A stretch of 46,349 nt of DNA from positions 1 through 46,349 of the forward strand of contig CAZSAT010000051.1 of the NCBI GenBank assembly GCA_964604675.1, read 5' to 3'. Shown one piece after another: positions 13,663 to 22,018 of the stretch; position 1 is the first letter of the stretch; each line of letters begins with the position of its first letter. The stretch comes from CAZSAT01 sp964604675. Its GTDB lineage: Bacteria > Myxococcota_A > UBA796 > CAJQPC01. Under the pieces are notes generated by a model that saw only the letters and a list, made by a program, of their open reading frames with translations, ran no database searches and was not told the origin of the DNA. The translations under genes and the position numbers were made by a program.

Positions 13663-14832
13663 TCAGGCGCGGGGTTCAGGCGCGAAACATCCGAACACGC
13701 CACTTGCGACGACGCGTGCGCCCGAAGGTGTGTCGAGTGAGGTCACGAGGACCTGGGGGGGCCCGCTCGGAGCGTCGCGGCCCATCAGGCGACCGGCGAA
13801 CACGAGCGCGTCGCCTCCGGGCGACACGAGTTTGTGCGACAGGGTGAACTGGTCGAAGAAGTGCAGGTAGAACAGCATCTCCCGCGAAGGCCAGAAGCGT
13901 GCGAGCTCCACCGCGTCGCCGCCCGGCGACACCTGGTTCCAGGCGATGCAGTTCGCTTCCTGCAACACCTTTGCGAAGATGAGCGCTCGGCCCCTCGGCG
14001 ACCAGAAGAACGCGAGGCAGTCGTCATCCGTCAGGCGGGTGACCTCGCCGCTCTCGAGGTCCACGAGCGTGGCTCCCCGGTAGGGCGTGCCTTCGCCTTC
14101 GGGGGCTGCCGAGAAGACCACCTGCGACTTGCCGGGCACCGGCACGACCGCACCGAGCCCGGTGAAGTCGAGGATGTCCTGGGTGTCGTTTCCCTCGTGA
14201 TCGCTGTGGACCAGGGTGTTCGTGCGTCCGCGTCGCACGACGTGCACGACACGTTCGTCGAGCACGATGGGCACGCAGTAGTTGCCCGGTGGCTCGGGAA
14301 ACGGGACGTCGGGCCTGCGTCCGTCGAGGTCGCGCACGACCACTCGCGCGTCGCTCCCGGTGCCCGCATGGATCAGGAGTCGCCGATCGTGCACGAAGTG
14401 GAAGAAGAGGGGGGCGCCCTCCTCGAGGACCCGGAGCCGTCCCGGCTCGTCGTGAGACACCCAGCCCAGGGTCAGGCGATCCTCGGCCTGCATGAGCACC
14501 AACACGCCGGAGCCGTCGGGATGCCACGCGGCGTAGATCGGGACGCGACCCTCGACCGCCAGCAGCTCCACCTGACGAACGCCGTCGAGGTCGAGCAGGT
14601 GGACCCGCGCAGGGCCGCTGGCTTGTTCGCCTTCGGGGTACTCGAAGCAGAGCAGGTTGTGCCCCGCCGGCGACCAGGTCGGCCACGCGTGGTTGGTGAG
14701 TGCGAGGTCGGGCCGCCCCCACACCAGGAGGGGGTTCTGGGCGACCGACAGCGTGAGCTGGCGATGATCGGCTCCGTCCTGGTCGGACACGTGGACCTGG
14801 CCGTCGGCCCCGACGTACGCGATCTGGCTCAT
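13663..14832 (-). CDS. TolB/WD40-like beta-propeller protein, probably cytoplasmic
   Basis: A 389-residue protein made of repeated beta-propeller blades: AYVGADGQVHVSDQDGADHR, WPTWSPAGHNLLCFEYPEG, AAWHPDGSGVLVLMQAE, FFWSPRGRALIFAKVL, QVSPGGDAVELARFWP. The recurring W/V-SPxGxxL and D-G turns are typical of TolB-like or PD40 repeats. There is no signal peptide, unlike periplasmic TolB. Its ATG overlaps the stop of the small membrane protein gene upstream (14829-14832, ATGA), so they form a two-gene unit. Role unknown; perhaps a scaffold or reporter of periodic values. Confidence 0.75.
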   Translation of the reverse strand: MSQIAYVGADGQVHVSDQDGADHRQLTLSVAQNPLLVWGRPDLALTNHAWPTWSPAGHNLLCFEYPEGEQASGPARVHLLDLDGVRQVELLAVEGRVPIYAAWHPDGSGVLVLMQAEDRLTLGWVSHDEPGRLRVLEEGAPLFFHFVHDRRLLIHAGTGSDARVVVRDLDGRRPDVPFPEPPGNYCVPIVLDERVVHVVRRGRTNTLVHSDHEGNDTQDILDFTGLGAVVPVPGKSQVVFSAAPEGEGTPYRGATLVDLESGEVTRLTDDDCLAFFWSPRGRALIFAKVLQEANCIAWNQVSPGGDAVELARFWPSREMLFYLHFFDQFTLSHKLVSPGGDALVFAGRLMGRDAPSGPPQVLVTSLDTPSGARVVASGVFGCFAPEPRA

Positions 14833-15215
14833 CCGAGCAGCTTCACCGCGGCGAGCGTGTGGAAGGCCAGCGCGAGGAGGGTGATGGCGGCAGCGGTGCG
14901 GGGCATGGCCGTGAGCTCGAGCGTGCCGGCGCGGTCACTGTCGAGCTCGTCACGCAGCTCGTCGCGCAGCCCGGGATCGAGCTCGTGCTCCTCGGCCGCG
15001 ACCATGGCGGCGAGCGCGGTGTCGTTGTGGATGCCGAAGGTGCCGAGGCTCAGGCCGGTGGCACCCAGGTAGAGCAGCGGCACGCCGCCCGGAAGGGATC
15101 CGCCGAGCCAACCCACCAGGCCGTAGACCAGTCCGAGGGCGCCGCCGAAGAACAGCGGCATGCCGAGGTAGCGGAGCATGGCGTGACGGCGCGCGAGGTG
15201 GAGGGCGTTCTGCAC
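14829..15215 (-). CDS. Small integral membrane protein
   Basis: A 128-residue protein with three likely membrane helices (about 16-37, 44-63 and 106-126) and an acidic, charged segment between the last two (AEEHELDPGLRDELRDELD). No family recognised. The start is taken as GTG at 15215 because TAGGAT stands exactly six bases upstream with no ribosome site, the arrangement of a leaderless mRNA; an internal ATG at residue 13 (MLRYLG) would still leave all helices. Overlaps the downstream propeller gene by four bases. Confidence 0.7.
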   Translation of the reverse strand: MQNALHLARRHAMLRYLGMPLFFGGALGLVYGLVGWLGGSLPGGVPLLYLGATGLSLGTFGIHNDTALAAMVAAEEHELDPGLRDELRDELDSDRAGTLELTAMPRTAAAITLLALAFHTLAAVKLLG

Positions 15216-15221
15216 ACACGG

Positions 15222-15227
15222 ATCCTA
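15222..15227 (-). promoter_or_regulatory. Leaderless-type -10 element (TAGGAT)
   Basis: TAGGAT on the minus strand ends six bases before the GTG at 15215. A strict TANNNT match with no Shine-Dalgarno between it and the start. Confidence 0.5.
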
Positions 15228-15271
15228 CACGCGGCGGAAGCCACGGCGTCGGGGTGGGTTAGCTCGCAGCC

Positions 15272-16009
15272 ATGTCCTTGCTTGTCCTCGTCGCCCTCGC
15301 CCAGGCCCGCTCCGTCGACGAGGCGCTCGCGCTGCTCGAGCCGCTGCGCGCGCTGCGCCACGCCGATGCGGCGCCAACCGTGCCTCGCAGCGCCTACGCG
15401 TCGGCGTCGGCGGGCCAGCACGTGAAGGGCATCGAGGCGGTGGACGGCGTGGCGGCCTCGAAGGGCTGGGGCGTGGCGGTCTTCGACCTCCCCATCGAAG
15501 CGGTGTGGAAGGCCGTCAACGATGAGAAGCGCTTCGCCGGGCTTCTGCCGGTGCAAGAGTCCGCTGTGCTCACGGGCACGCCCAACCGCGATGGGCGCAC
15601 GCTGTTCCAGTACATGGAGCTTCCGATCGTCGACGATCGCTGGTGGGTGGTGGCCATGGACCACAACGCGGAGCTGTACACCCAGAGCGGTGGCGTGGTG
15701 TGGGAGCTCTCCTGGAAGGACGCCACCGACCCGAGCCGTCTGGTGGGCACGGGCTGGGCCAGCCGCGTGGAAGACGCCACCCCCGTGGCCTGGACGCACG
15801 GCTCGTGGCTGCTGGTGGACCTCGAGGGGCGCACCCTTGTGGAGTACTTCGTGTGGAGCGATCCAGGTGGCTCCATCCCGGCCGGTCCGGCCTCCAAGTT
15901 CGCGGGCGGCGCCGTGCTCGACACCCTCTCCGCCATGGAGCAGCTCGCGACCGAGCACGCGGGGAGCGCCGAGGCAGGCTTCGTGCGGCCGGATCAGAGC
16001 GCGCTGTAG
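15272..16009 (+). CDS. Secreted SRPBCC/START-like lipid-binding-fold protein
   Basis: A 245-residue protein with a short signal-like N-terminus (MSLLVLVALAQA). The pattern GWGVAVFDLPIEAVWKAVNDEKRF, then a central sheet and the long C-terminal helix (AGGAVLDTLSAMEQLATEH), fits the SRPBCC/START helix-grip fold that binds hydrophobic ligands. Catalytic residues are not expected. The start is ATG 15272, divergent by 56 bases from the small membrane protein gene; TTAGCT lies seven bases upstream. The SGNH hydrolase gene begins five bases after its stop, so the two are likely co-expressed and may handle related lipid or acyl substrates (inference). Confidence 0.7.
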   Translation: MSLLVLVALAQARSVDEALALLEPLRALRHADAAPTVPRSAYASASAGQHVKGIEAVDGVAASKGWGVAVFDLPIEAVWKAVNDEKRFAGLLPVQESAVLTGTPNRDGRTLFQYMELPIVDDRWWVVAMDHNAELYTQSGGVVWELSWKDATDPSRLVGTGWASRVEDATPVAWTHGSWLLVDLEGRTLVEYFVWSDPGGSIPAGPASKFAGGAVLDTLSAMEQLATEHAGSAEAGFVRPDQSAL

Positions 16010-16014
16010 CCCTC

Positions 16015-17118
16015 ATGGCTCGGAAGCTCGTCTTCTCCTTGCTGGTCGTTGCGGCCTTCCTCGGGCTCGCCGAGGCTGCGCTCCGAATCGGGGGTCTTCC
16101 CACCGGCCGCTACGCGTTCCTCTTCGAGCAGCAGGACGAGCTCTACTTCCGGAACCACACGGAGGTGGTCTCCTGGGGTCCGATCAAGTACCTGCTGCAG
16201 ACCAACGACCACGGTCTCCGTGGTCCCCAGCTGGCGCCGGCCAAGCCGCCCGGCACCGTGCGAGTCGCGGCCCTGGGCGACTCGGTCACCGACGGCTTCT
16301 TCGCCGACAACCCCGACACCTATCCGGCGGTCCTGCAAGACCTGCTGATCGCCCGTGGCGCGCAGGTCGAGGTGCTCAACGCAGCGCGGGCAGGCGGATC
16401 GATCGACAAGGAGGCGCGCATCCTCCGGCAGCTCGCCAGCCTCGATCTCGACGTGGTGGTGCTGACCTTCGTCACCAACGACATCTCGGACATCGTCGGC
16501 AAGGACCTCGCGGTCCTTCGCGACCGGAAGGCGCCGGTCACCGGGAGCGCGTTCGAACGGTTCGTGCTGGGCCGCACCGCCATCGGAGAGCTGGTGTTCT
16601 CCCTGCACCTGCGCAGTCGGTCCAGCGCACCGGAGGTCACCCGTGCCCCGGTCGTCGAGGGCCTGACGGACGCCCGCTACGCGATCGAGGGTGGAACCGC
16701 CTACGAGGACAACGCCCGCGACTTCCTGGCGCGCTACGCGACCACCGACGGCCTCGCCCTGGAGGAGGTGTGGTCCCCCGAGGTGGAGCGCGCGGTCGAG
16801 AACTACCTGGCGATGCTCGCGCTCGTGCAGGCGTTCTGCGAGGAGCTGGGGGTCGAGCTGGTCTTCGCCTTCTTCCCCAGCTACCCCGAGCTCTACCTAC
16901 CGGGCACGTCGGATGGTCTCCGCCAGCGGCTCGAGGCCTGGTGCGACGACAACGGGCTCCGCTGGCTCGACATCACGCCCGCCTACCTCGAACACCCCCG
17001 TGAGGAGCCGCTGCACCTCGCGCCAGTGGACTACCATCCCAACCCGACAGGCTACCGGGTGATCGCAGAGACCGTGGCCGCCTACCTCTTGGAGGAGGGC
17101 CTGGTGGACGCGCGGTGA
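16015..17118 (+). CDS. SGNH/GDSL hydrolase, membrane-anchored or secreted
   Basis: A 367-residue esterase/acyl-transferase-like enzyme. The N-terminal hydrophobic segment (LVFSLLVVAAFLGLAEAAL) is a signal anchor. The nucleophile Ser90 is in ALGDSVTDG (block I), N155 in VTND (block III), and the catalytic His341 with Asp339 in VDYHPNPTGY (block V), with Asp one residue closer than the usual DxxH. Length and features resemble the SGNH proteins that modify exopolysaccharides or lipids. It follows the SRPBCC gene by five bases. The longer open frame above 16015 overlaps that gene and is not used. Confidence 0.87.
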   Translation: MARKLVFSLLVVAAFLGLAEAALRIGGLPTGRYAFLFEQQDELYFRNHTEVVSWGPIKYLLQTNDHGLRGPQLAPAKPPGTVRVAALGDSVTDGFFADNPDTYPAVLQDLLIARGAQVEVLNAARAGGSIDKEARILRQLASLDLDVVVLTFVTNDISDIVGKDLAVLRDRKAPVTGSAFERFVLGRTAIGELVFSLHLRSRSSAPEVTRAPVVEGLTDARYAIEGGTAYEDNARDFLARYATTDGLALEEVWSPEVERAVENYLAMLALVQAFCEELGVELVFAFFPSYPELYLPGTSDGLRQRLEAWCDDNGLRWLDITPAYLEHPREEPLHLAPVDYHPNPTGYRVIAETVAAYLLEEGLVDAR

Positions 17119-17120
17119 CA

Positions 17121-17139
17121 GGTGGAGGCGAGCTCCACC
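17121..17139. terminator. Bidirectional hairpin between convergent genes
   Basis: GGTGGAG-GCGAG-CTCCACC forms a seven-base stem in the 28 bases between the SGNH hydrolase stop and the end of the radical SAM gene. No T tract. Confidence 0.5.
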
Positions 17140-17146
17140 CGCCGCT

Positions 17147-18739
17147 CTACTTCATCTGGTTCGCGACGCGCTTGAGCTCGCGGATGTTCGGGATCTCGAG
17201 CAGCTTTCCACGCGTGACGAAGTGGCTGAGGGCCTGGGCCTGCCGGAAGCGCTCGCCCCACTTCATCATCTGGTGCCAGAAGCTGTCGTACTTCTTCTGG
17301 TTGAACTTCCGGACGAAGGAGTCGCTCGCGAGGAAGCTGATGATCTCCTTGGGCAGGTTGTTGAAGATGCTCAAGAAGAACAGGAAGTTCAGGTAGTTGC
17401 CCTTCGGGGTGTGGAAGGACGAGCGGTAGATCTGGTTGTACTCGTCGGTGACGAAACCGTCCTCGATGCTCTTGTGGTAGAACTCCGTCCCCGGGTACGG
17501 GATCAGGCTCGAGGGGAGCAGGTTGTAGGGCGGCGGCAGCGTCAGCACCAGCCGCAGGCCCTTCATCACGTCTTCGGTGGACTCCCAGGGGTTGTCCAGG
17601 ATGAAGTGGTAGTCGGGGATCTGGATGTAGTCCTTGTACTTCGAGATGATGTTCACGGCCTTGAGCAGCTGCTCGTTGGTCATGCCGCGCTTGTACATGC
17701 GCATCGTCTCGGAGCTGCCGGTCTGGATGCCCAGCTCGGTGAAGCAGAGGCCCGCGTCGATGAGCGCGGCGTACTTGTCTTCGTTGATGGTGGTGGGCGA
17801 GCACTGGGCCCGGAAGGGCATGCCGATGTCGCGCTTCCAGTGGTCGGCGAACTTCTGGATCTCCTCGGTGGAGGTCGAGAAGAACACGTCGTCCTGGAAG
17901 TGGATGATGCCCACCTCCGGGTAGCGGCGCATCACGCTCTTGATCTCCCCCACGAGGTGCTCGACCGAGCGACGCCGCAGGTAGCGCTGCCCCTTGTAGA
18001 GGTCGTGCTGGAAGGCCACGCCGCAGTAGCTGCACTTGTGCGGGCAGCCGCGCGTGATCATCGTCTTGTAGGAGACCCGCAGGTCGCCGTTCCGGTCGGG
18101 GTAGGTCGGGACGACGGTCTTCATCACGTCCCAGGTGGCCGGGATCAGATCGGCCTTGGTCGACAGGTCGTAGGTCCAGTCGTCGTCGAGGTCGAAGTCC
18201 TGGTGCGGCAGCGTGTCGAGGTCCTGCACGAGCGGCCGGTGCGGGTTGCCGACGATCTTGCCGTTGGGCTTGCGGAACCACCAGTTGCGTACGTCGTAGT
18301 GGTCCTTGCCGTCCTCGAGGCACTCGACCAGCTCCAGCAGGCTCTGCTCGCCTTCGCCGACGTGCACCATGTCCACGAACTGCAGCGCCTGCTGCGGCAT
18401 CGTGGTGGGGTGGAAGCCGCCCCAGCTGATGTACTTCTCGGGGAAGCGCGCCTGGATCGAGCGGGTGGTCTGGACCGCGACGTCGAACATGGCGGTCAGG
18501 AAGCTGATGCCGATGAAGTCGCGGTCAGCGACGAGGTCGAGCAGCTGGTCGACCATCGAGTCGGGCATCTGCTTGATGTTGCCCTTGCCTTCCAGGTCCT
18601 CCCACCGCGACCCGTAGGTGTCGGCCGGCAGGAAGATCATGCGGACATCGTGTCCGTGTTGCTTCATCCAGGCAGACAGCGTGCGGATGCACGGGCTGTA
18701 GTGGTCGAGCGGGGTCGGGTTGATCAGTGCGATCTTCAT
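17147..18739 (-). CDS. B12-binding-fold radical SAM enzyme
   Basis: A 530-residue enzyme of the BchE-like class: an N-terminal cobalamin-binding-type Rossmann domain (MKIALINPTPLDHYSP, GISFLTAMFD, ISWGGFHPT, VHVGEGEQSL) and a radical SAM barrel with the 4Fe-4S cluster cysteines C232, C236 and C239 in RGCPHKCSYCG. The classic DxHxxG cobalamin ligand motif is not visible. The last 120 residues are an extension rich in Phe, Tyr and Lys. The substrate is unknown; no carrier or biosynthetic cluster surrounds it. The ATG at 18739 has GGAG eight bases upstream. Its Lys/Asn/Phe content is higher than that of neighbours, a feature of the family rather than firm evidence of transfer. Confidence 0.88.
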   Translation of the reverse strand: MKIALINPTPLDHYSPCIRTLSAWMKQHGHDVRMIFLPADTYGSRWEDLEGKGNIKQMPDSMVDQLLDLVADRDFIGISFLTAMFDVAVQTTRSIQARFPEKYISWGGFHPTTMPQQALQFVDMVHVGEGEQSLLELVECLEDGKDHYDVRNWWFRKPNGKIVGNPHRPLVQDLDTLPHQDFDLDDDWTYDLSTKADLIPATWDVMKTVVPTYPDRNGDLRVSYKTMITRGCPHKCSYCGVAFQHDLYKGQRYLRRRSVEHLVGEIKSVMRRYPEVGIIHFQDDVFFSTSTEEIQKFADHWKRDIGMPFRAQCSPTTINEDKYAALIDAGLCFTELGIQTGSSETMRMYKRGMTNEQLLKAVNIISKYKDYIQIPDYHFILDNPWESTEDVMKGLRLVLTLPPPYNLLPSSLIPYPGTEFYHKSIEDGFVTDEYNQIYRSSFHTPKGNYLNFLFFLSIFNNLPKEIISFLASDSFVRKFNQKKYDSFWHQMMKWGERFRQAQALSHFVTRGKLLEIPNIRELKRVANQMK

Positions 18740-18808
18740 CGGATGGCTCCAGGGCCCCCACCATAGCGAAACGGCTGGGGGCCGGCTACGGCGGTGGAGT
18801 GAGCTTCC

Positions 18809-20698
18809 CTACAGGGGAATGCGTGGACCGGCCGGCACGCCGGAAACGACCCGGTCGCCGTCGGCGCTGAGCTCGGTGTCGCCGACCAGCAGCCCGCAGA
18901 GCCGCGGGGGCCCTCCACCGACCTTCATCACGGCGGTCACAGGCACGCTCTCGCCATCTTCTTCGATGGGTGGGCCCTCCCGCACGGCCGTGAGCTGGCC
19001 GTCCACCGCGCGGAGCAGCACCGTGCCGCCCGAGGCCGGGATGCGGGCCACGCCATCTTCGACCACCACCGGGCCGAGCGACTCCGAGGAGAGCCCGCCC
19101 AGGATCTCGGCCGTGGTCGGGTCCACGGTCGGCGGCAGGCCCGGCGGGCGGCGCTTGAGCACACGCTTCAGCAGCTCGCGGCCCTCGCGCAGGCCGAGCG
19201 CTGTGCCGAGGATGAAGTAGAGCGCGGCCCCAGCGGCACCCGACACGAGGATCGTGAGGGTGTCGCCGACGGGAGGCCCGTGGGTGAGTCCAGCCCACAC
19301 CGCAGCGCCCATCAAGCCGGCGGCGACGAAGATCCGCAGGTGCTCCCTCAGAAGCACCCAGGCGACGCCGCGGACACGCTTGTTGAGCACCACGAGCAGG
19401 AAGACCACCTCGCTCGTGACCAGGGCGGCGTGGGAGAGCGGGAGGCCCTGCACGCCGAAGCCGGCCGGGTACATGAGCGCCCACGCGACCGGAAGCTTCA
19501 AGAGGACCACCGCGAGGCCTGCCCACATCGGCGTCCAGGGGTCCATCAGCGCGTAGAAGATCGGGAGGAGCACCCGGTGCGCGCCGATGCCGAGCAGCGC
19601 CACGCAGTACATCTGCAGCATCAGGGCGGTCTGCTGGGTGTCGGTGGACGTGAACGCGCCGCGCTCGAACATGAGCCGCACGACCGGCTCGGCCAACAGG
19701 AAGAGCCCGACGCCGGCGGGCGCCAGCAGGAAGCTGTTGATGTTGAGCGCTCGCCCGACGGTGTCGCGGAACTCGTCGTGGCGGTGCTGGGCGGCGAGCA
19801 CCGAGAGGCCCGCCAGGCTGGCCACGCCCACGGCCACCGAGAAGATGGACAGCGGGAGGTGCACGATGCGGAACGCGTAGAGCAACCACGAGACCGGGCC
19901 GTCGCCCTCGTTGGACGCGAGCTGGGTCTCGATCAACAGGTTGACCTGCACCACCGCGATGGCGATGACCGCGGGCCCTACGAAGGCGAGGAGGCGCTTC
20001 AGCTCGGGGTGCTTGCCGAGGGTGATCTCGAAGCGGAAGCCGGTCTTCCGCAGCGTGGGGATCTGGACGAGTGCCTGGCTCGCGCCGCCGAGCAGGGCGG
20101 CGATGGCCATGCCGAAGATCGGGTGCAGTCCGGTCGCCGCTTCGAACGCATCGGCCCCGACGCAAGCGCCGATCGTCAGCACGTTGAAGAGGATGGACGC
20201 TGCGGCGGGGAGGAAGAAGCGCCCGCGCACGTTGAGCATGCCCGAGAAGACGCTCGCGACCGAGATGGTTGCGATGAACGGCGCCAGGATGCGGGTGAGC
20301 TGCGCGGTGAGCTCGACCTTGCCTGGGGTCTCGGCGTAGCCCGCCGCGATGACGTAGACGAAGGGCTCGGCCATGACGAAGGTGAGCAGAGTGACCGCGC
20401 CGACGGCCACCAGGAGCACGCCGAGGAACGCGTTGGCGAGCGCGAAGGCGCCGGAGGGGCCCTCCTTCTCCTCGACATCGGCATAGAGCGGCACGAAGGC
20501 GTTGGCGAGGGAGCCCTCGGCGAACAGCTCGCGGAACAGCGACCCGATCCGGAACGCGGCGTTGTAGGCGTCGGCCGCCACGCCTGCACCGAAGGCTGCG
20601 GCGAAGGCGATCTCGCGGAGCAACCCGGTGATGCGGGACAGGAAGTTCGCTGCGCCGACCGACAGCGCATTCTTCTTGACGTTGGTGGCTTCCGACAT
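18809..20698 (-). CDS. murJ: Lipid II flippase MurJ with C-terminal extension
   Basis: MurJ moves lipid II across the inner membrane for peptidoglycan synthesis. Family marks: NFLSRITGLLREIAFAAAFG at the N-terminus, DAYNAAFRIGSLFRELFAEG and SLANAFVPLYAD, and about 14 membrane helices to residue 510. The 629 residues exceed the usual 510-530 by about 110: after GLREGRELLKRVLKRRPPG comes a hydrophilic, beta-looking tail (PTVDPTTAEIL ... DGVARIPASGGTVLLRAVDG) of no recognised family. The start at 20698 (MSEATNVKKNALSVGAANF) fits the family. No Shine-Dalgarno is seen; TACCGT lies 14 bases upstream. Divergent from the protease gene by only 30 bases. Confidence 0.93.
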   Translation of the reverse strand: MSEATNVKKNALSVGAANFLSRITGLLREIAFAAAFGAGVAADAYNAAFRIGSLFRELFAEGSLANAFVPLYADVEEKEGPSGAFALANAFLGVLLVAVGAVTLLTFVMAEPFVYVIAAGYAETPGKVELTAQLTRILAPFIATISVASVFSGMLNVRGRFFLPAAASILFNVLTIGACVGADAFEAATGLHPIFGMAIAALLGGASQALVQIPTLRKTGFRFEITLGKHPELKRLLAFVGPAVIAIAVVQVNLLIETQLASNEGDGPVSWLLYAFRIVHLPLSIFSVAVGVASLAGLSVLAAQHRHDEFRDTVGRALNINSFLLAPAGVGLFLLAEPVVRLMFERGAFTSTDTQQTALMLQMYCVALLGIGAHRVLLPIFYALMDPWTPMWAGLAVVLLKLPVAWALMYPAGFGVQGLPLSHAALVTSEVVFLLVVLNKRVRGVAWVLLREHLRIFVAAGLMGAAVWAGLTHGPPVGDTLTILVSGAAGAALYFILGTALGLREGRELLKRVLKRRPPGLPPTVDPTTAEILGGLSSESLGPVVVEDGVARIPASGGTVLLRAVDGQLTAVREGPPIEEDGESVPVTAVMKVGGGPPRLCGLLVGDTELSADGDRVVSGVPAGPRIPL

Positions 20699-20716
20699 GC
20701 ACGCGGCGGGTAACGG

Positions 20717-20722
20717 TACGAT
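20717..20722 (+). promoter_or_regulatory. Leaderless-type -10 element (TACGAT) in the murJ/protease divergent gap
   Basis: TACGAT ends six bases before the protease ATG at 20729. The 30-base gap must hold promoters for both directions; TACCGT on the opposite strand, 14 bases from the murJ ATG, overlaps it. Confidence 0.45.
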
Positions 20723-20728
20723 GGCACC

Positions 20729-22018
20729 ATGGCTCGCTCTGGGCGCCAGGTCAGGTCGGATGCCGCCCGGCTCTCCGAGGGGGTGGGCGCCATCACCGGA
20801 GGGCTGGACCACCGGCTCCTCGTGGCTCTCCAGCGGGCGGCCGCCACGCCGCTCGCCGTCACGGTGTACGGCGAGAGCGGTGTCGTGGAGGCGGGCTTCG
20901 CGACGCCGGCGGAGGTGAGGCAGCGGCTACGCCCTGGGGAGCGGGCCGTGGGGGCGGCGCTTCAGCCCGTCGTGGGCGAATCGGGTCCGAGCTGGAAGGC
21001 GTCACCGTGCCGTCGGACGGCGGGGGAGGCCGCGCTGGTGGTGGTGGATCACCGGCCGGACGTGGGACACCCGGCGTTGCGAGGCCGTGTCGCCAGCGTG
21101 CACGACCTCCACAGCGGCGAACGCTGGACGGCGGGCGCAGGTGTGGGCGCCGTGGGGCCGAGCCACCACGGCACGTCCGTGGTGGGCACGGCGGTCGCGG
21201 CCAGTGGCGGGACGGTCGATGTGATCTGCCCGTCCACGTGGCGAGAGGCGGCCGGGTGGGAGCTTCATCCGGGTCAGGTGGCCTGGGCGCTGGAGCGCGA
21301 GGCGGCGCGCGCCGAACCGCCCGCGGTCGTGCTGCTGGCGCTGGAACGTCACGGCGACCTGCCCGTCGACCCGATCGGGCGTGCCGTTCGTGCGTGCCTC
21401 GACGCGGGGGTCCTGGTCGTCGCGGCCGCCGGCAACCACCCGGGTCGCCACAGCAGCTGGACGGTGCGCGACGGTGGCTTTCGGTGGACGCCGAGCGGCG
21501 AGGGAACCCTGTGCGTCTGGCTGCGGGCCGGCGTGGCGGTGGTGGATGGTGAGCGCGTCGCGCTCGATGCCGGGCCCGCAGGGCTGCGCCGCATCGGCGG
21601 TGCCTGGGTGAGCTTGCTCCACCCGGAAGCGCCGGTCCTCTCGGTGACCTCGTCGTCGGCGGTGACCGTGGACGTCCAAGGCGACGCCCGCGTGTTCCCG
21701 CCCTTCCCCAACACCGGCGAGCTGCGCTTTCGCGGGCACCATGCCGGGCGCGGAAGCGTCGGCCGGCCGGGGACCCTCCCGGGCGTCATCTGCGTGGGTG
21801 CCGAGGGCGTGGGCGCCGTGGGGGTCGACGACCACGGCGCAGCGCTCCCCCACGTGGTGGGCCCGGCTCGCCTGCGCGCGCCGGCCAACGGCGGGGGACT
21901 GCGCGCCTTCCAGGGCACCTCGGCCGCCGCCGCGCACGCAGCCGGGCTGCTCGCTCGCCTGGTGGCCGAGGGTTGCCCCGATCCAAGGGTCGAGCTCTCG
22001 CGTATGTTGCGTACGTGA
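20729..22018 (+). CDS. Subtilisin-like (S8) serine protease without a signal peptide
   Basis: A 429-residue peptidase of the subtilase fold. The catalytic triad is readable: Asp107 in ALVVVDHRPDVGHPAL, His147 in SHHGTSVVGTAVA, Ser398 in FQGTSAAAAHAAGLLARL; the oxyanion Asn is N236 in VAAAGNHPG. The usual GTSMAAP is GTSAAAA, losing the Pro. No signal peptide or membrane segment is seen, unusual for this class, so it may act in the cytoplasm or leave by another route. The stop overlaps the GTG of the giant repeat protein (GTGA), pointing to coupled synthesis and suggesting that it handles that protein (inference). TACGAT six bases before the ATG suggests a leaderless mRNA. Confidence 0.85.
   Translation: MARSGRQVRSDAARLSEGVGAITGGLDHRLLVALQRAAATPLAVTVYGESGVVEAGFATPAEVRQRLRPGERAVGAALQPVVGESGPSWKASPCRRTAGEAALVVVDHRPDVGHPALRGRVASVHDLHSGERWTAGAGVGAVGPSHHGTSVVGTAVAASGGTVDVICPSTWREAAGWELHPGQVAWALEREAARAEPPAVVLLALERHGDLPVDPIGRAVRACLDAGVLVVAAAGNHPGRHSSWTVRDGGFRWTPSGEGTLCVWLRAGVAVVDGERVALDAGPAGLRRIGGAWVSLLHPEAPVLSVTSSSAVTVDVQGDARVFPPFPNTGELRFRGHHAGRGSVGRPGTLPGVICVGAEGVGAVGVDDHGAALPHVVGPARLRAPANGGGLRAFQGTSAAAAHAAGLLARLVAEGCPDPRVELSRMLRT
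22003..22008 (+). promoter_or_regulatory. Leaderless-type -10 element (TATGTT) inside the protease gene end
   Basis: TATGTT ends six bases before the GTG at 22015. The giant gene could therefore be transcribed on its own as well as with the protease. No -35 visible. Confidence 0.4.

Noticed and set aside
17147..18739. Horizontal transfer of the radical SAM gene, based on higher Lys/Phe/Asn content
   Set aside because: Third-position GC remains as high as in neighbours and the composition suits the family; no mobile-element traces flank it.
17222..18766. 514-codon plus-strand frame opposite the radical SAM gene
   Set aside because: The minus strand has the CxxxCxxC cluster and full family similarity; the plus frame is Val/Leu/Glu-biased with no motif.
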